64,000 nucleotides of DNA from Hemibagrus wyckioides. Lineage: Eukaryota; Chordata; Actinopteri; Siluriformes; Bagridae. Made by a program: the position numbers and the translations under genes. Where the stretch lies: the NCBI RefSeq assembly GCF_019097595.1, contig NC_080711.1:17974928-18038927 (forward strand). The letters are read 5' to 3'. Shown here in pieces: positions 35,901-47,366 of the stretch (the first letter of the stretch is position 1; every line of letters starts with the position of its first letter). Below the pieces are notes generated by a model. It was given only the letters and a program-made list of their open reading frames with translations, had not been told where the DNA came from and did no database searches.

Positions 35901-38900
35901 CAGCTTCTGCCCGAATCTCAGCGTGTCTGGCGGACATTTCATCTTGGATGACAGCTCATCAGCTGAAACTTAATCCCAGCAAAACTGAACTGCTGGTCAT
36001 CCCAGGTGATTCATCCCCAGACAAGGATCTTGCATTTTCTCTGAACAACTCAATGATCTCCCCTTCAGCCACTGCTCGCAACCTTGGGGTAACCATGGAC
36101 AATCAACTGTCCTTTTCCTCCCATGTTGCCAATGTGACACGCTCATATCAGTTTCTTCTGTACAACATCAGAAGGATCCGACCATTTCTATCCACACAGG
36201 CTACTCAAGTGCTTGTTCAGTCTCTGGTTATTTCGAGACTGGACTACTGCAACTCTTTACTGGCAGGTCTTCCTCTGAATGCAATTCATCCACTGCAAAT
36301 GATCCAAAATGCAGCTGCACGGCTTGTTTTCAACCTGCCTAAGTTCTCCCACTCCACCCCCCTGCTGTGTTCCCTCCAATGGCTTCCAGTAGCTGCACGC
36401 ATCAGATTCAAAACACTGATGCTTGCCTACAAAGTCAAGAATGGACCAGCACCATCTTACCTCAAAGACCTTATTACTCCTCGCACTGCACCTCGCTCCC
36501 TCCAATCCACTAGCACTGCCCGACTGGTCCCACCATCTCTCAGGGTAAAAGGTAGGTATTCATCTAGACTCTTCTCTGTTCTGGCACCGAGGTGGTGGAA
36601 TGAACTTCCCCTAGATGTCCGTACAGCAGAGTCTCTGACTGTCTTCAAACCACATCTTAAGACCTACCTTTTCCTGAGGCACTTAAACTAGCTCTTATCT
36701 TTCCCTGTTTATGTATTGTTATATGGTTAGAAAAAAAAAAAATTCCAATTTTAGGCTAATGGTATCCTAAGTCTGTAATCTATTGAACCAGTGTTAATAT
36801 TTTCAGTGATAGTGACTTAAAGCACTTTTGTATGTCGCTCTGGATAAGAGCGTCTGCCAAATGCCAGAAATGTAAATATAAACAAGATGGTTCCGAATTA
36901 CTAATAAGAAGATCGTTATGAATTACTAATAATAAGATTGTTACGAATTACTAATAATAAGATAGTTACGAATTACTAATAACAAGATCGTTACAAATTA
37001 CTAATAACTAGTTACTAATTATTAATAACAAGAAAAGCGTCACCATGCTTTTCTCCCAACACTATTCTCTCCATTCTGGCTCCTGTACCAGTGCAGAAGA
37101 TACAAAAAAAACACGAAGAATAAAACTCTTGCTCTTCCATTCTTGAACCCCTAATCACTTTCTTTATTAAAGCGACGTTCACACGTACAGCGAGGTCTAT
37201 GAAGCCTCGAGTAGATGCTCCTACCCATTTATCAATGGTAGTGCAATCGACTTTACACCAAATCAGTTTGCTTCCTACTGAAATGAAACATGCTGGAGGT
37301 TTGTGTATAAAATACAGTGGCGTATTTATCACGTGAGATGAAGGAGAAGCAGTGTGTGCTACTGTCCCTTTCGCATTTCCTCACAGACTTTCAGTCTCAC
37401 CTTCACGCAAGAGCTCGTCCGCCATTTTGACGCCATGCTCGATGAGTTTCTGGCAGTCATCTAGTGGACTGATGCTGTCCTGCTCGATGGCATCCACTTC
37501 CTGTAGGAGCGCGTTCAGTCGTTCATTTAGCAAACGGCTCAGCGTGGTCTGGAGATCCTGAAAATGACGTTTCAAGACCTCGCGAGTGTGGGTGGAGCTT
37601 CCTCGCACCTTCATCACAAAAACAGAGCAGGGTTAGAAAGGAAATGATGATCCAGCATTAAGCTAATGTTGGTCACAGGTTTGGTTAAATCTACTTATCT
37701 ACCTCACCGTAACTAATAAATAACTGTGTGTTGTAATATAGTATTGTTTGCTCTGGTATGATGGTTAACTTAGCAAGCCACATGTCCAACCATGACTATT
37801 AACCTCTTCTGGTTCTCTGGTTTCCTCCTCAGTCCAAATGCAGGCGTTGTAGGCTGACTGGCATGTCTAAAATTGTCCGTAATAGTGTGTGAACATGTGT
37901 GTGATTGTGCCCTGTGAAGAGTTGGCACCCTGTTCATGTGCCCTGAGACCCCTGGAATAGGATCCAGGTTCCCTGTGACCCTGTGTAGGATAAGTGGTAC
38001 AGAAAATGGATGGATGTGTGTGCTTTAGTAGAATGATCAGCTATGTCTCTCAGTCACCTTCATCAGTGACTGCAGGCTGCACACTAAAAATATACAGTAG
38101 TTAAAATGTAGACGGTGTATATTTCTGGGCATAGAGAACTGAATCCCTTCAAGATGGTGTGTGGGTTTGAAAAAGAGGAAATGATCTAAGACAAGGCCCT
38201 CTCTTTACGTTTCAAATTCCGATTCACCAAGATGAAACCACCACACTTCCTGTCTCTCATGCTTTTAAACATGAAGAGAGAAACACACACACACACTTCC
38301 TCTTGTACCATATCAAAAAAGAACTACGACAAATGCCCACTGCTAATACCCAATACTGACCCTCTCGCTGTAATTCACTGGCCATGTTTATACACAGAAT
38401 TTTTTGTTAAAAAATGCTTTTAATTATTTATATATTTGCATCCTGAATGAATCTGTTTAGATTCATAGTAGTAGATTCATATAGTAGCTCAGTGCGTTAT
38501 CTGAGAGGTCAGATGCAGAGCTTTTGTTATTCCTGAGTATTACACAACATCAGTCCCAGGAGGTCTAAACGTCCTTCCTTACTGAGCACAAGGAAGCGAT
38601 CCTGAGAGCAGTCACTGTAACAGCAATCTGGTTCAAAACTTAACAAGGCGATCTTTCAGCTATTTATGAATATTAATGTCATCTCAGTAACAGAAACAAT
38701 CAGAACACACACTTTTCAGTCAGTATTTTATATCTGTGTATTAACTCCAGCTGTAACGGCTCACATGAGGACAGATCGCAAACTAGCATCAGCTACATTC
38801 CTGCCGTTAAACACAACTAGACTAATGACATAACTGTAATGCTAATTAGCTTAGCTAGCTAAGATGTTGTTGGTTGACTTTACTCCAGAACATACGAATA

Positions 38901-40934
38901 CGAAAATAATTCGAAAAAATAAAAACATTACGTAGTTTTCAATGGTGCAATCATTTTCTTGTTGAAAAGCTGGCGAGTTGACGAATGAGTCAGCAGATCC
39001 TGCTAATTGGTTTATTTCACAATTACCAGTTCACTCAGAATCAGTAGGTCCAACACTCTGGTTCAGAATCAATTCATTCAATATGTTCCACCAATGACCT
39101 GCTCCTTCACAGATATAAAACTTACCACATTCTCTTCATAGCATGGCTCCGCCCCCTTCTCCTCTAGTTGAACCAGTAATACTCATGTCTGAACTGAATG
39201 AATGACGTGCCTTGTTTATTCAGTTCAAGACAAGACAAGTCTCAGATCAATCCTCCTTCACAAACTAGTTCCTTCAGTTTGTACTGAACCAGGCAAATTC
39301 CTTCATGAGGTCTAACCAATGACATGATTCTTCACAGCCTGCACTGTAATACAGTCAGGAAAAAAAAACGCCAAAGCAGTCACGTGTTTACACAGAGGAC
39401 TTGGACAGAGTCGGTACATGGAAGTGAACACGTGTGATTCATTCACTTTGAGTACGATTCATTCACAGCGATTTGTTCAAACAGCACCTCATACAGTCCA
39501 CACAAGCATGGCATAACTCCACCTCCTTCTCCTCTTGTTGAACCTGTATGTGGAAGTACATGAAAGTGATTCGTTCACTTAAAAGCTGATTCATTCACTT
39601 AAAAGCCAAATCGTTCACTTAAAAGCCGATTCATTCACTTAACAGCCGATTCGTTCAGTTAAAAGCCGATTTGTTCACTTAACAGCTAATTCGTTCACTT
39701 AAAAGGCGATTCGTTCACTTAAAAGCCGATTCACTCATTTAAAAGCTGATTCGTTCACCTAAAAGCTGATTCATTCACTTAAAATCTAATTTGTTCACTT
39801 AAAAGGCGATTCGTTCACTTAACAGCTGATTCGTTCACTTAAAAGCCGATTCGCTCACTTAACAGTTGATTCGTTCACTTAAAAGCCAATTTGTTCCCTT
39901 AAAAGTTGATTCGTTCACATAAATGCCAATTCGTTCACTTAACAGCTGATTCGTTCACATAAATGCCGATTCGTTCACTTAACAGCCGATTCGTTCACTT
40001 AACAGCCAATTCGTTCACTCAAACACTGATTCATTCACTTAAAAGTTGATTCATTCACTTAAAAGCTGATTTGTCCACTTAACAGCTGATTCATTCACTT
40101 AACAGCTGATTCGTTCACTTAAATGCCCATTCATTCACTTAAATGCCCATTCGTTCACTTAAATGCCCATTCGTTCACTTAACAGCCAATTTGTTCACTT
40201 AAACACTGATTCATTCACTTAAAAGCTGATTTGTTCACAAACTAAATTCCACTAATACACATAACGGACACACAATAATTGGGCCGCACCCTGTTTACTG
40301 AAACATTCATGTATCTGTAACAGAATTATAGGATTACTTTTACCAGAAGGGACATGAGGAATGCTGCCATTAACATTGTTTAAAAGTAAGAATAGCTACA
40401 TTGTGAACGGGACAGCCCTCGGGTCAGTAGCACACTCTACAAGTCTCAGCAGTCGGTGCCTTCAGATGAATTCGAACATGCTTAGATACTCAATATCTTG
40501 ACCTAAGTAACAAATATAAATCACCTTCAAGGCTAACACCGTGCAAATACAAGAACTGTGCGTAATTATGAATATTTCCAATAAATGTCTTACCAAGAAA
40601 GGTCTTCACGCTGTATTGAAACTAAGCACTGAATGCTAGCAGAACTTCCACAGGCTCTTGTTAATAAGAAATGTTACACAAACACGCAAACGTATTTTAA
40701 CTCTGGATTTTGAAATGAAAATGCTAAAACAAGACTGTAGAGAAAATAAGCTCTGCTTCTTGTAGAGATTTGTTGGGTTTATGACACACATGATGGTGTT
40801 TTCTTGTGACATTTAGAATACAGGAAGGAAGTTGGCTAGCTGTCGGTCGAACATGTACTTAAAAGGTAACACAAAATTTGTGTACATTTTTTTAATCGGT
40901 GTAATATGTCTGGAATGAGGAATATCCAGCTCCT

Positions 40935-40972
<38 letters not shown>

Positions 40973-43900
40973 AGACCCTGGAGCTCCATTGCAGATGCAT
41001 TCTACTACAGGCTGTGTCTGTCTCTCTGTCTGTCTCTCTCTCTCTGTCTGTGTGTCTGAATGTGCATACGTGTATCTGAGCACAGAGGGACAGTGCTGTC
41101 TGTCTGTGTTGAGCAGGAAACGGAAACACAAAGCCTAAAATAACACTGATAACGTGGCAGGAGTTCAAACTGATTACACGCACATCCTCATTTGTGGGGT
41201 CAATATTTTTCACAGGCTTTTAAAAAAATAATAATTTTTTCTTATATTATGGTTGCTGATAATGTGGTGACCGCCTACACACACCCATTCGCATACACCT
41301 TACTAGCCATACTCAAGCCTGTTCTTTCTGCTGTGGTCATTATTATTACTGTTATTCACTGTATTTGTATTTATGTTATTGGCATCATTATTTATGAGTT
41401 TTGCTACTAGATACTATTATTAATGCTGTAATTAGTGTCATTATTTTTATTATTCCTGCTACTATTGCTAATATTACTGTCATTACTGGGATTTTACTGT
41501 TATTGTTAATGATTATTGACAGTAATTAATCTTATAGTCATCACTGTTACTCATGTCTTTTATTAGTTCTGTTTTCCAGTATTACTCTTTGTATGTGCAG
41601 AGAGCAGTACACCAGACCGCAGTCATTAAACATAAACACAAGGTAAAGTGAACTGTAGTACAGACCAGGAAGCTGGCATTCCTCTGTGCTCAGTGCCGCT
41701 ACATTCTCACGAATACATTTAGGTCGTATCGTTCACTGCTCAGGTCAGCAGCCGAAATAGACTCTGCTCTAAACAGAGTAGAAACAGCGTGTGCTGTTAT
41801 AAACTAGTAGCACAATCTGTTTGGATTGGCAGATTGCGGTCATTTCGTGTCGTCTATTCATCAGCATGATGATGTACACTAGACATACACCGATCAGCCA
41901 TAACATTATGAGCAGTGAGAGGTGAAGTGAATAACACTGATTATCTCCTCATCATGATACCTGTTAGTGGGTGGAATATATTAGGCAGCAAGTGAACATT
42001 TTGTTCCTTTAACGTCCAAAGCAATGGAAAAATTCTTACTTTGCATTCTTTATTTAATTCGGTCAATAATAACAACAATATACAACTGTTTTTTTTAACA
42101 GACCCCATAATTATTTAAATATAGGTCTCTACCAAACGGTTGCCCAATCAGCTTGGATTAAGTTAAAAAAAAATTGTTAATGAAATATAGTGACTCTACC
42201 AAACGGTTGCACAGAACATTAAAGGGTTAAAGTTGATGTGTTAGAAGCAGGAAAGGATTTGAGCGAGTTTGACAAGAGCCAAATTGTGATGGCTAGACGA
42301 CATGATCAGAATATCTCCAAAAATGCAGCTCTTGTGGGGTGTTCCCGGTCTGCAGTGGTCAGTATCTATCAAAAGTATCCTTTAAGTCCTGTAAATATCC
42401 TTTTGGTCCTGTAAGTTGCGAGGTGGGGCCTCCATGGGCCAACTTACAGGGCTTAAAAGATCTGCTGCTAACATCTTTGTGCCAGATACCACAGCACACC
42501 TTCAGGAATCTAGTGGAGTCCATGCCTCGAGGGGTCAGGGCTGTTTTGGCAGCAAAAGGGGAAGCAACACAATATTAGGCCGGTGGTCATAATGGTATGC
42601 CAGATCGGTGTACGTCACACAGTATGACAAGGTATTGTGTCTACTAGTTTTAGCAAATGAGCACGGTATCTCAGACATCCCTTCAGTCTTATTTGTATAG
42701 TGACTTTTACAATGTACACTGTCCTTTATAAATGCTGGACATACTTTTTTTAGTTAGCTATTTCTAATGAGCAAGCCAGAGGCGATGCTGGTGTGGAAAA
42801 GCTCCTTGAGACAATATGAGGAAGAAACGAAAAGACTCAAGGGAATCCATCCACATCTGGGCGACACCAGAGAGTGCCATTATAAAACATTTACCTACTA
42901 TAACTGTCTACTGTATGGTCAAAAAAAGAGCAACTGCATAACCAGGAAATTCATTTAAGCTTTAACATGAACTCAGTTTTGTTGAGGCTGAAGTCAACTG
43001 GTCACTGATGGAGACTTGAGCACAAAACTGTTTGTGGCAATTGTAGTCCTAGGCCATCTTCATGGATTCTAAGTGGTTCCATCCACAGGAATCTCATGTA
43101 TCTCTAGGCCATGTGTAGATATGGATGCATCCCTTATTATTATTATTTAACTGTATTTCAAGTCATAACCCTGTATTACATTTAATAGGTGATCTGTGAG
43201 AGATCTGAGAGAGAAGGTGAAAAAAAGAGAAAGCTAAGTGGTCCAGCCAGACAGATAGAAGGAGAAAGTGTATGTGTATGTATATAAAGTATGTGTATAC
43301 GTGTGTGAGTGTGTGTGTATGGCAGTGTGTCTGTTGTCTCTACAGGAAATAACAGTGTTGTTTACGCTCAATAAGCACAGTGTTTCTGAGAGGAAGCTGC
43401 TGGTGACAACACACACACACACACCAAGCAGACATTGTGAGATTCTTCTGTGGCTCAGTCTGCCAAACCTTAACACACCATTTAGCCTCACATACACAGC
43501 TGACCGCTCTGGCTCATGCCTCTTTAAGCACACGTGGTGTGCATTAATCTGAACACTCTATACGCTGCATAGGGGCTGAAGAGGAGCTTTTTTTTTACTT
43601 AGCAGCCTGCTAAAATACCAGCCATGGAGGGTTTAGCACTGATGGAGGGTTGTACTTTTGGTTTTGAGAGCAAAATTTACCACCCAGTATCGAAAACACA
43701 GGACAGACACATGGCTAACGGTTGTATTTCAGCTGCATGCTTATCCTGTTTGTATTACCATTAGCAATATAGCTCCAATACAGCTTGCTGAAATTTTTTT
43801 CATTCCAAATGTCTCATTTTCATTCCTTAGGTTCTTAAAACATGTATGTAGGATCACACACAGAGGACTGTGAAACACTTGGTGTGTGTGTGTGTGTGTT

Positions 43901-44020
43901 TACCTGTTTGCGTGCCTGGCTCAGTCCCTGTATTCTCTGCTGCAGTTCAGTCCTGTAGTTCTGAGCTGCTTCAATACACTCCTTCACCTCCTGCAGCAAT
44001 GACTCTGCCTCCACAGACAT
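29967..44020 (-). CDS. crlf3: Cytokine receptor-like factor 3
   Basis: CRLF3 is a conserved, mainly cytoplasmic protein with a type-III fibronectin domain; its vertebrate role is incompletely understood. Eight coding exons on the minus strand, from the start codon at 44018-44020: 43904-44020, 37401-37608, 33880-33967, 33534-33711, 33216-33438, 32117-32258, 31635-31747, 29967-30232. They sum to 1335 nt in phase, giving 444 residues, close to the human length. Residues 1-115 are helical and coiled-coil-like ([32 protein letters not shown]). Residues about 172-275 form the fibronectin-III domain, ending in the receptor-type WSPWS motif at 255-259. The C-terminal part (from about 272) is SPRY-like and ends [14 protein letters not shown], as in other vertebrates. 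The start ATG sits one nucleotide after an acceptor (TGTGTGTAG|G), so a non-coding exon must lie upstream. Several splice sites are flanked by CA/GT repeats. Confidence 0.97.
30395..30600 (-). repeat. tRNA-derived SINE, copy 3
   Basis: Read on the minus strand, the copy ends 'aataaaagcttcttcttctc'. Upstream it has 'gcactccgaccccagcaagt' and 'taatccttaacgctctttgc', and its head has 'gggttactgatcagaaggcc'. This is the block order of copies 1 and 2. It lies in the last crlf3 intron. Confidence 0.75.
30835..31230 (+). mobile_element. Decayed DNA-transposon repeat
   Basis: The blocks 'gtggtcttctgctgttgtag', 'gaaaatcccaggagatcaac', 'cttctgaaatactccaacca' and the end 'ggacggtgagtatat' match a widespread fish interspersed DNA element that I know by its sequence blocks but cannot name with certainty. 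No intact frame remains. It lies in the last crlf3 intron. Confidence 0.55.
32455..32795 (+). repeat. Interspersed repeat with TTGAATTGAA tail, copy
   Basis: Near the end, 'gctgctttgagacaatgtgc' and 'agtgctatacaagtaaattt' are followed by AACTGAATTGAA, the tail shared with 28200-28330 and 59473-59745. Upstream it shares 'aattagggataaaatagg' with the latter. Confidence 0.65.
34102..34608 (-). mobile_element. Non-autonomous Tc1-like element with C-terminal transposase remnant
   Basis: The 507-bp element has inverted ends CACTATATTGCCAAAA (left) and its complement TTTTGGCAATATAGTG (right), the terminus of the full-length elements at 55558 and 60844. The interior, on the minus strand, encodes only part of the catalytic half: [20 protein letters not shown] from the end region, then [22 protein letters not shown] and [18 protein letters not shown]. 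The DNA-binding domain and the third catalytic residue's context are missing or broken. Flanks are CA rather than TA. It is in crlf3 intron 2 (coding exons 2-3). Confidence 0.88.
35575..35670. repeat. 25-bp minisatellite, left block
   Basis: At least three units of 'aattactaataacaagatag' plus 'ttccg' (25 bp) lie immediately before an L2 retrotransposon. Related units continue on the far side at 36880-37035. Confidence 0.85.
35690..36880 (+). mobile_element. L2-type non-LTR retrotransposon, 5' truncated
   Basis: A 337-codon open frame (35678-36691) holds the C-terminal half of a reverse transcriptase: [13 protein letters not shown] (residues 26-38), the catalytic YADD (59-62), [13 protein letters not shown], the thumb segment [12 protein letters not shown], and the usual L2 tail [17 protein letters not shown]. 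The 3' UTR ends in the diagnostic hairpin CGCTCTGGATAAGAGCG with GTCTGCCAAATGCC after it (36838-36868). The 5' part, including the endonuclease and RT palm N-half, is absent. The frame has no stop or frameshift, suggesting fairly recent insertion. It lies inside a 25-bp minisatellite and within crlf3 intron 2. Confidence 0.93.
36881..37035. repeat. 25-bp minisatellite, right block
   Basis: About six imperfect units related to 'aattactaataacaagatcg' plus 'ttacg' run to 37035, continuing the array cut by the L2 insertion. Confidence 0.85.
37802..38015 (+). repeat. GGAT-tail interspersed repeat, most complete copy
   Basis: The order is 'ctggtttcctcctcagtcca', 'taaaattgtccgtaatagtg', 'ttgtgccctgtgaagagttg', 'ccaggttccctgtgaccctg' and 'agaaaatggatggatg'. 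It gives the reference order for the fragments at 377-1860. Confidence 0.7.
39567..40240. repeat. 20-bp minisatellite, 33.7 copies without indels
   Basis: The unit is tgattcgttcacttaaaagc. Units repeat every 20 bp from 39567 to 40226 (33 copies), then a partial unit to 40240. The phase never slips over 660 bp; variation is by substitution only, mostly cg/ca in 'ttcgttc/ttcattc' and aaaagc/aacagc/aaatgc. Diverged related words occur upstream (39421-39480). The array is in a crlf3 intron. Confidence 0.97.
40937..40970. repeat. (AC)n microsatellite
   Basis: About 17 AC units in a crlf3 intron, followed by a CT/TCTG-rich tract at 41016-41056. Confidence 0.95.
41888..42610 (+). mobile_element. 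Non-autonomous Tc1-like element, copy C
   Basis: The left end CACCGATCAGCCATAACATT and the right complement match copies A and B, with TA outside each end (41886-41887, 42611-42612). At 723 bp it is longer than A and B. The 5' part holds helix-turn-helix remnants ([22 protein letters not shown] near 42320-42375). The 3' part holds a transposase C-terminus, [22 protein letters not shown] (about 42490-42560). The catalytic core between them is missing and replaced by a short unrelated stretch. Confidence 0.85.
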
Positions 44021-44639
44021 CCTACACACAAGAGACAAAAACACATTGAGGGTCCTCAGGTACTGCTCATACACAGAGATGCACATCTATTGCAATGTAC
44101 ACACTAGGGGCTGCACAGTGTAGTCGAGTAATACGTTCACAAGTCGCGGCTGTGGGGATGTCAACTAGTCCGGACAGTGGAAAAAACGATAAAGAAAGCA
44201 GCTGAATTCGTTTTCAAATGTTAGACTGATGAAGACTAGATGAAGTCAACTGCACAAGTTTATGCTGGGAAAACCGTTTTCCAGTTTTCGATGGAAAAAA
44301 TGAACAAAAATAGGTACCACCACACCACCAGAGGGCAGCCTCCTGTGCGAGTTTTAAGCATTATTCCTTATTTGTAACATTCACTTACTGTCTCAAGAGT
44401 ATATAACGCACATGCACACAAGGCCATTTGATGGTTACTTGTTCCTTGCATACTTTTTAAATCATTTGTTTCATTGTTAATACTCCTATATATGAACCTT
44501 GCTCTCTGTTCTGTTCCGTTTTTTTCTTCTGTATAAACTGAAATATTATCACTGCCCTAATTGGTTCTTGCTCGTCTTGAACCTCTCCTCTCCTCAAAAT
44601 CCTGAGTGTTACAGAAGGTTTTTCCAGAAAAAAATGGCT

Positions 44640-45280
44640 CTAGCAGAGGTGCAAGATCTCTGGTCAGGCATAATGTCACAAGGCCAACTATTGGGTATTT
44701 CCATGCCCAGAACATGCACCAAATCTCCACCACTATGGAGAAGCTCATCCAAACATACAGAGGGGCGTCTTGTTTGCATAAACCCATTTACACCCATTCA
44801 CTGGAACATCATGAACGATATCCAACAAGCCCAACAAGATGATCCATCTTACCCAAAGTGCCAATGGGTGCACACCTCCCTCAGCTCTGGTCATCAAAGG
44901 CATCCAACAAACCAAAATAGGTTCGGGTGGCCATCTTTACTCTCTGATTTTAAGACATTTGTAATAGACTGTACTCTTTGTGCTCATTCATGCACTCCAT
45001 AAGTGTCCTTGAACCCCTACACATTCCTCAAACACCATGGTCTCACACAGCCCTAGATTTCACCTTTGACCTCCCCAACTCAGAAGATAATACCACACTT
45101 CTCACTATTATTGATTCTCACCATTATTTTTTCCCAGGTATGTCATTTAGCACCATTCCACAAATTGGTCATGGAAACCACCAATTTGTTCAAGGAGCTA
45201 TTCAGTCACTATTGTCTTCCAGAAGACATTGTTTCAGCCTTTGGCAAGCCTTTTGTTGATTTAACATCAATGTTAGTCTC
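44640..45280 (+). mobile_element. Degenerate Ty3/gypsy pol (integrase) fragment
   Basis: Across shifting frames the plus strand reads like a retroelement integrase: FVIDCTLCAHSCTP (zinc-binding end), then PWSHTALDFTFDLPNSEDNTTLLTIIDSHH (integrase core start), APFHKLVMETTNLFKELFSHYCLPEDIVSAFGKPF (core continuation with the second acidic site region). Frames change near 45060 and 45240. The reading is broken and no terminal repeats were identified, so this is a relic. Confidence 0.7.
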
Positions 45281-46876
45281 ATTTCAGGTTGCACCCTCAA
45301 GCCAGGATGGTCAACTAAATCAAGACATCTGGAGATTCCTACCACTACCTCTGATGACCAGAACTCATTAACCCAACCCTCTACAAAGAAGGCTGACCAA
45401 CTGACATTGTCATCCATATCCTTAACTACAACCGGGCCAGATGGAACAGATATCCACCCAGGTCGAGCTCTCACTTTTCCTGCATCACTACTCAATCCTG
45501 CAGGCTCTTCTGCCCAAATCCAGGTACCTGAAGCAGCTTCTTTCTTCATTGACTTATAATGTCCACATACCCCTTAATCTTAACCAATGGGGCAACACCT
45601 TATTCTACCTGGTAGATTATGTGGACAGAAGAAATCTTGTGATCGGTGATCTCAGACCCCAAGGCCTGGTCAAAGAGGTTGTGTGGCATTAACAGCTGCC
45701 CATCAGGAGGGAAACTATACAGAACATTTCACTACTATGCCACTAAAGGACCATCTTTCCATGTTTTAAGAATTCTTCCTGTCTTAACAGTATATAAAGC
45801 ACTAAGCAGAGCACAGAGTCTTGTAAATAAACTGTAGTGAGCTGTTTGGTTGTGAATTTTTTAGTTGTAGTCCACAGCCTTAGCACTTACAGCAGCAGTC
45901 CAAGATGAAGCTATTCATATACATTCTCCATTAGAGGAAGGAATTCAGGAAGGTGAACTTTGTGGTATCTTTGCAACACAACAAGCTCCTTTTTTTTGTC
46001 CCATTAAATTTACAAGAAGAAGAAAAAAAAAGAGTGGCTGGCGAGGGAAGAACTATTTATAGGTGCAACAACTTAAGTTCTAACAGGAACTAACTTGTTT
46101 CATGATTCAACACTTCAGCATTTCACCACCTCAATTATTTTCCTATCACAGCACACTCTGTCATAGTTTATTCCCTACGTATTGTCTACTTGACATTCAT
46201 TTTCCAAATTGCTCGATAGGGCCGGCTATACACATGCTCATTATTTCACCAAAAAAATTGGAACGCGGGCGTGTTTATGCTCTCATATCAGCAGAAAAAG
46301 GCAACAAAGAACCGTAGTGAAAGAGGACAGACTCACTCAGCAGTGACTTACAAACTATTCCATTCATCTATTCATTCATTTCTTCATTGTTATTGATGTG
46401 ATCATGTGTATTTTCTTTACTTTCTTTATTTTATTGGATTTTTTCTCCATCTTGAATGATTAACTTCCTTTTTTTTTTTCTATAATCACAAATATTTTGG
46501 AATAATTCTTTAAAACCTACACACTCAGTAACTGAAGCTTTCCTGACATTCACACAGCTGTTTATCTTGCTAATAACACACACACACACACACACACACA
46601 GGAGAGGAATGAATTCTGTTGAATTGTTCACCAAGTTTGACAGACCGGTTCTAACACAGCACCTCTGATCTCTTTATCTCTGATTGTTTACGGAATTTGT
46701 TCTATTGTGTTTTAATGTGTGTTCAAAAGTTATATTAAAATAAAAATTTCCATGTATCTCATAAACGAGTATGTCTTTTATTTTCCGAATCGATAGACAG
46801 GAATCACAATTTATATTATTGCACAATAGCACAATTTGTACTTCATTTACATTTTATCAATATATATAATATTCTA

Positions 46877-47366
46877 CATCGATCAGGCACAACATTATGA
46901 CCATCTGGCTAATATTGTGTTAGTCCCCCTTTTTGCTGCCATAACAGCCCTGACCCGTCCTGCACTGTGTATTCGGACACCTTTCTATCAGAACCAGCAT
47001 TAACTTCTTCAGCAATCTGAGCAACAGTAGCTCGTCTGTTGGATTGGATCACACCGGTTCACCACTGTTGCTTGCTTGGACCACTTTTGATAGATACTGA
47101 CCACTACAGACCGGGAACACCCCACAAGAGCTGCAGTTTTGGAGATGCTCTGATCCAGTGGTCTAGCCATCACAATTTGGCCCTTGTCAAACTCGCTCAA
47201 ATCCTTACACTTGTCCATTTTTCCTGCTTCTAACACATCAACTTTGAGGAAAAAAGGTTCACTTGCTGCCTAATATATCCCACCCACTAACAGGTGCCAT
47301 GATGAGGAGATCATCAGTGTTACTCACTTCACCTGTCACGGCTCATAATGTTATGCCTGATCTGTG
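46877..47366 (-). mobile_element. Short non-autonomous Tc1-like element, copy D
   Basis: The ends CATCGATCAGGCACAACATT (left) and the complement at 47347-47366 are bounded by TA (46875-46876, 47367-47368). Length is 490 bp. The minus strand (47009-47236) keeps the helix-turn-helix frame with [20 protein letters not shown] and [19 protein letters not shown]. The catalytic part is absent. Confidence 0.87.

Larger units (their letters stand above)
37609..43903 (-). other. crlf3 intron 1 of the coding region
   Basis: This 6.3-kb intron lies between the first two coding exons. It contains a GGAT-tail repeat (37802-38015), a 20-bp minisatellite (39567-40240), a CA tract (40937-40970) and a Tc1-like element (41888-42610). 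Remaining sequence, including the frames at 42767-42958 and 43268-43552, shows no gene. Confidence 0.75.

Noticed and set aside
36257..36648. Minus-strand frames inside the L2 element
   Set aside because: They are shadows of the reverse transcriptase frame on the plus strand.
39567..40240. Possible CRISPR array
   Set aside because: The 20-bp units are directly adjacent with no unique spacers, and the genome is eukaryotic. It is a minisatellite.
43268..43552. 94-codon frame with VYVCECVCM and THTHTP
   Set aside because: Its composition is due to GT/CA repeats and no homology is apparent.
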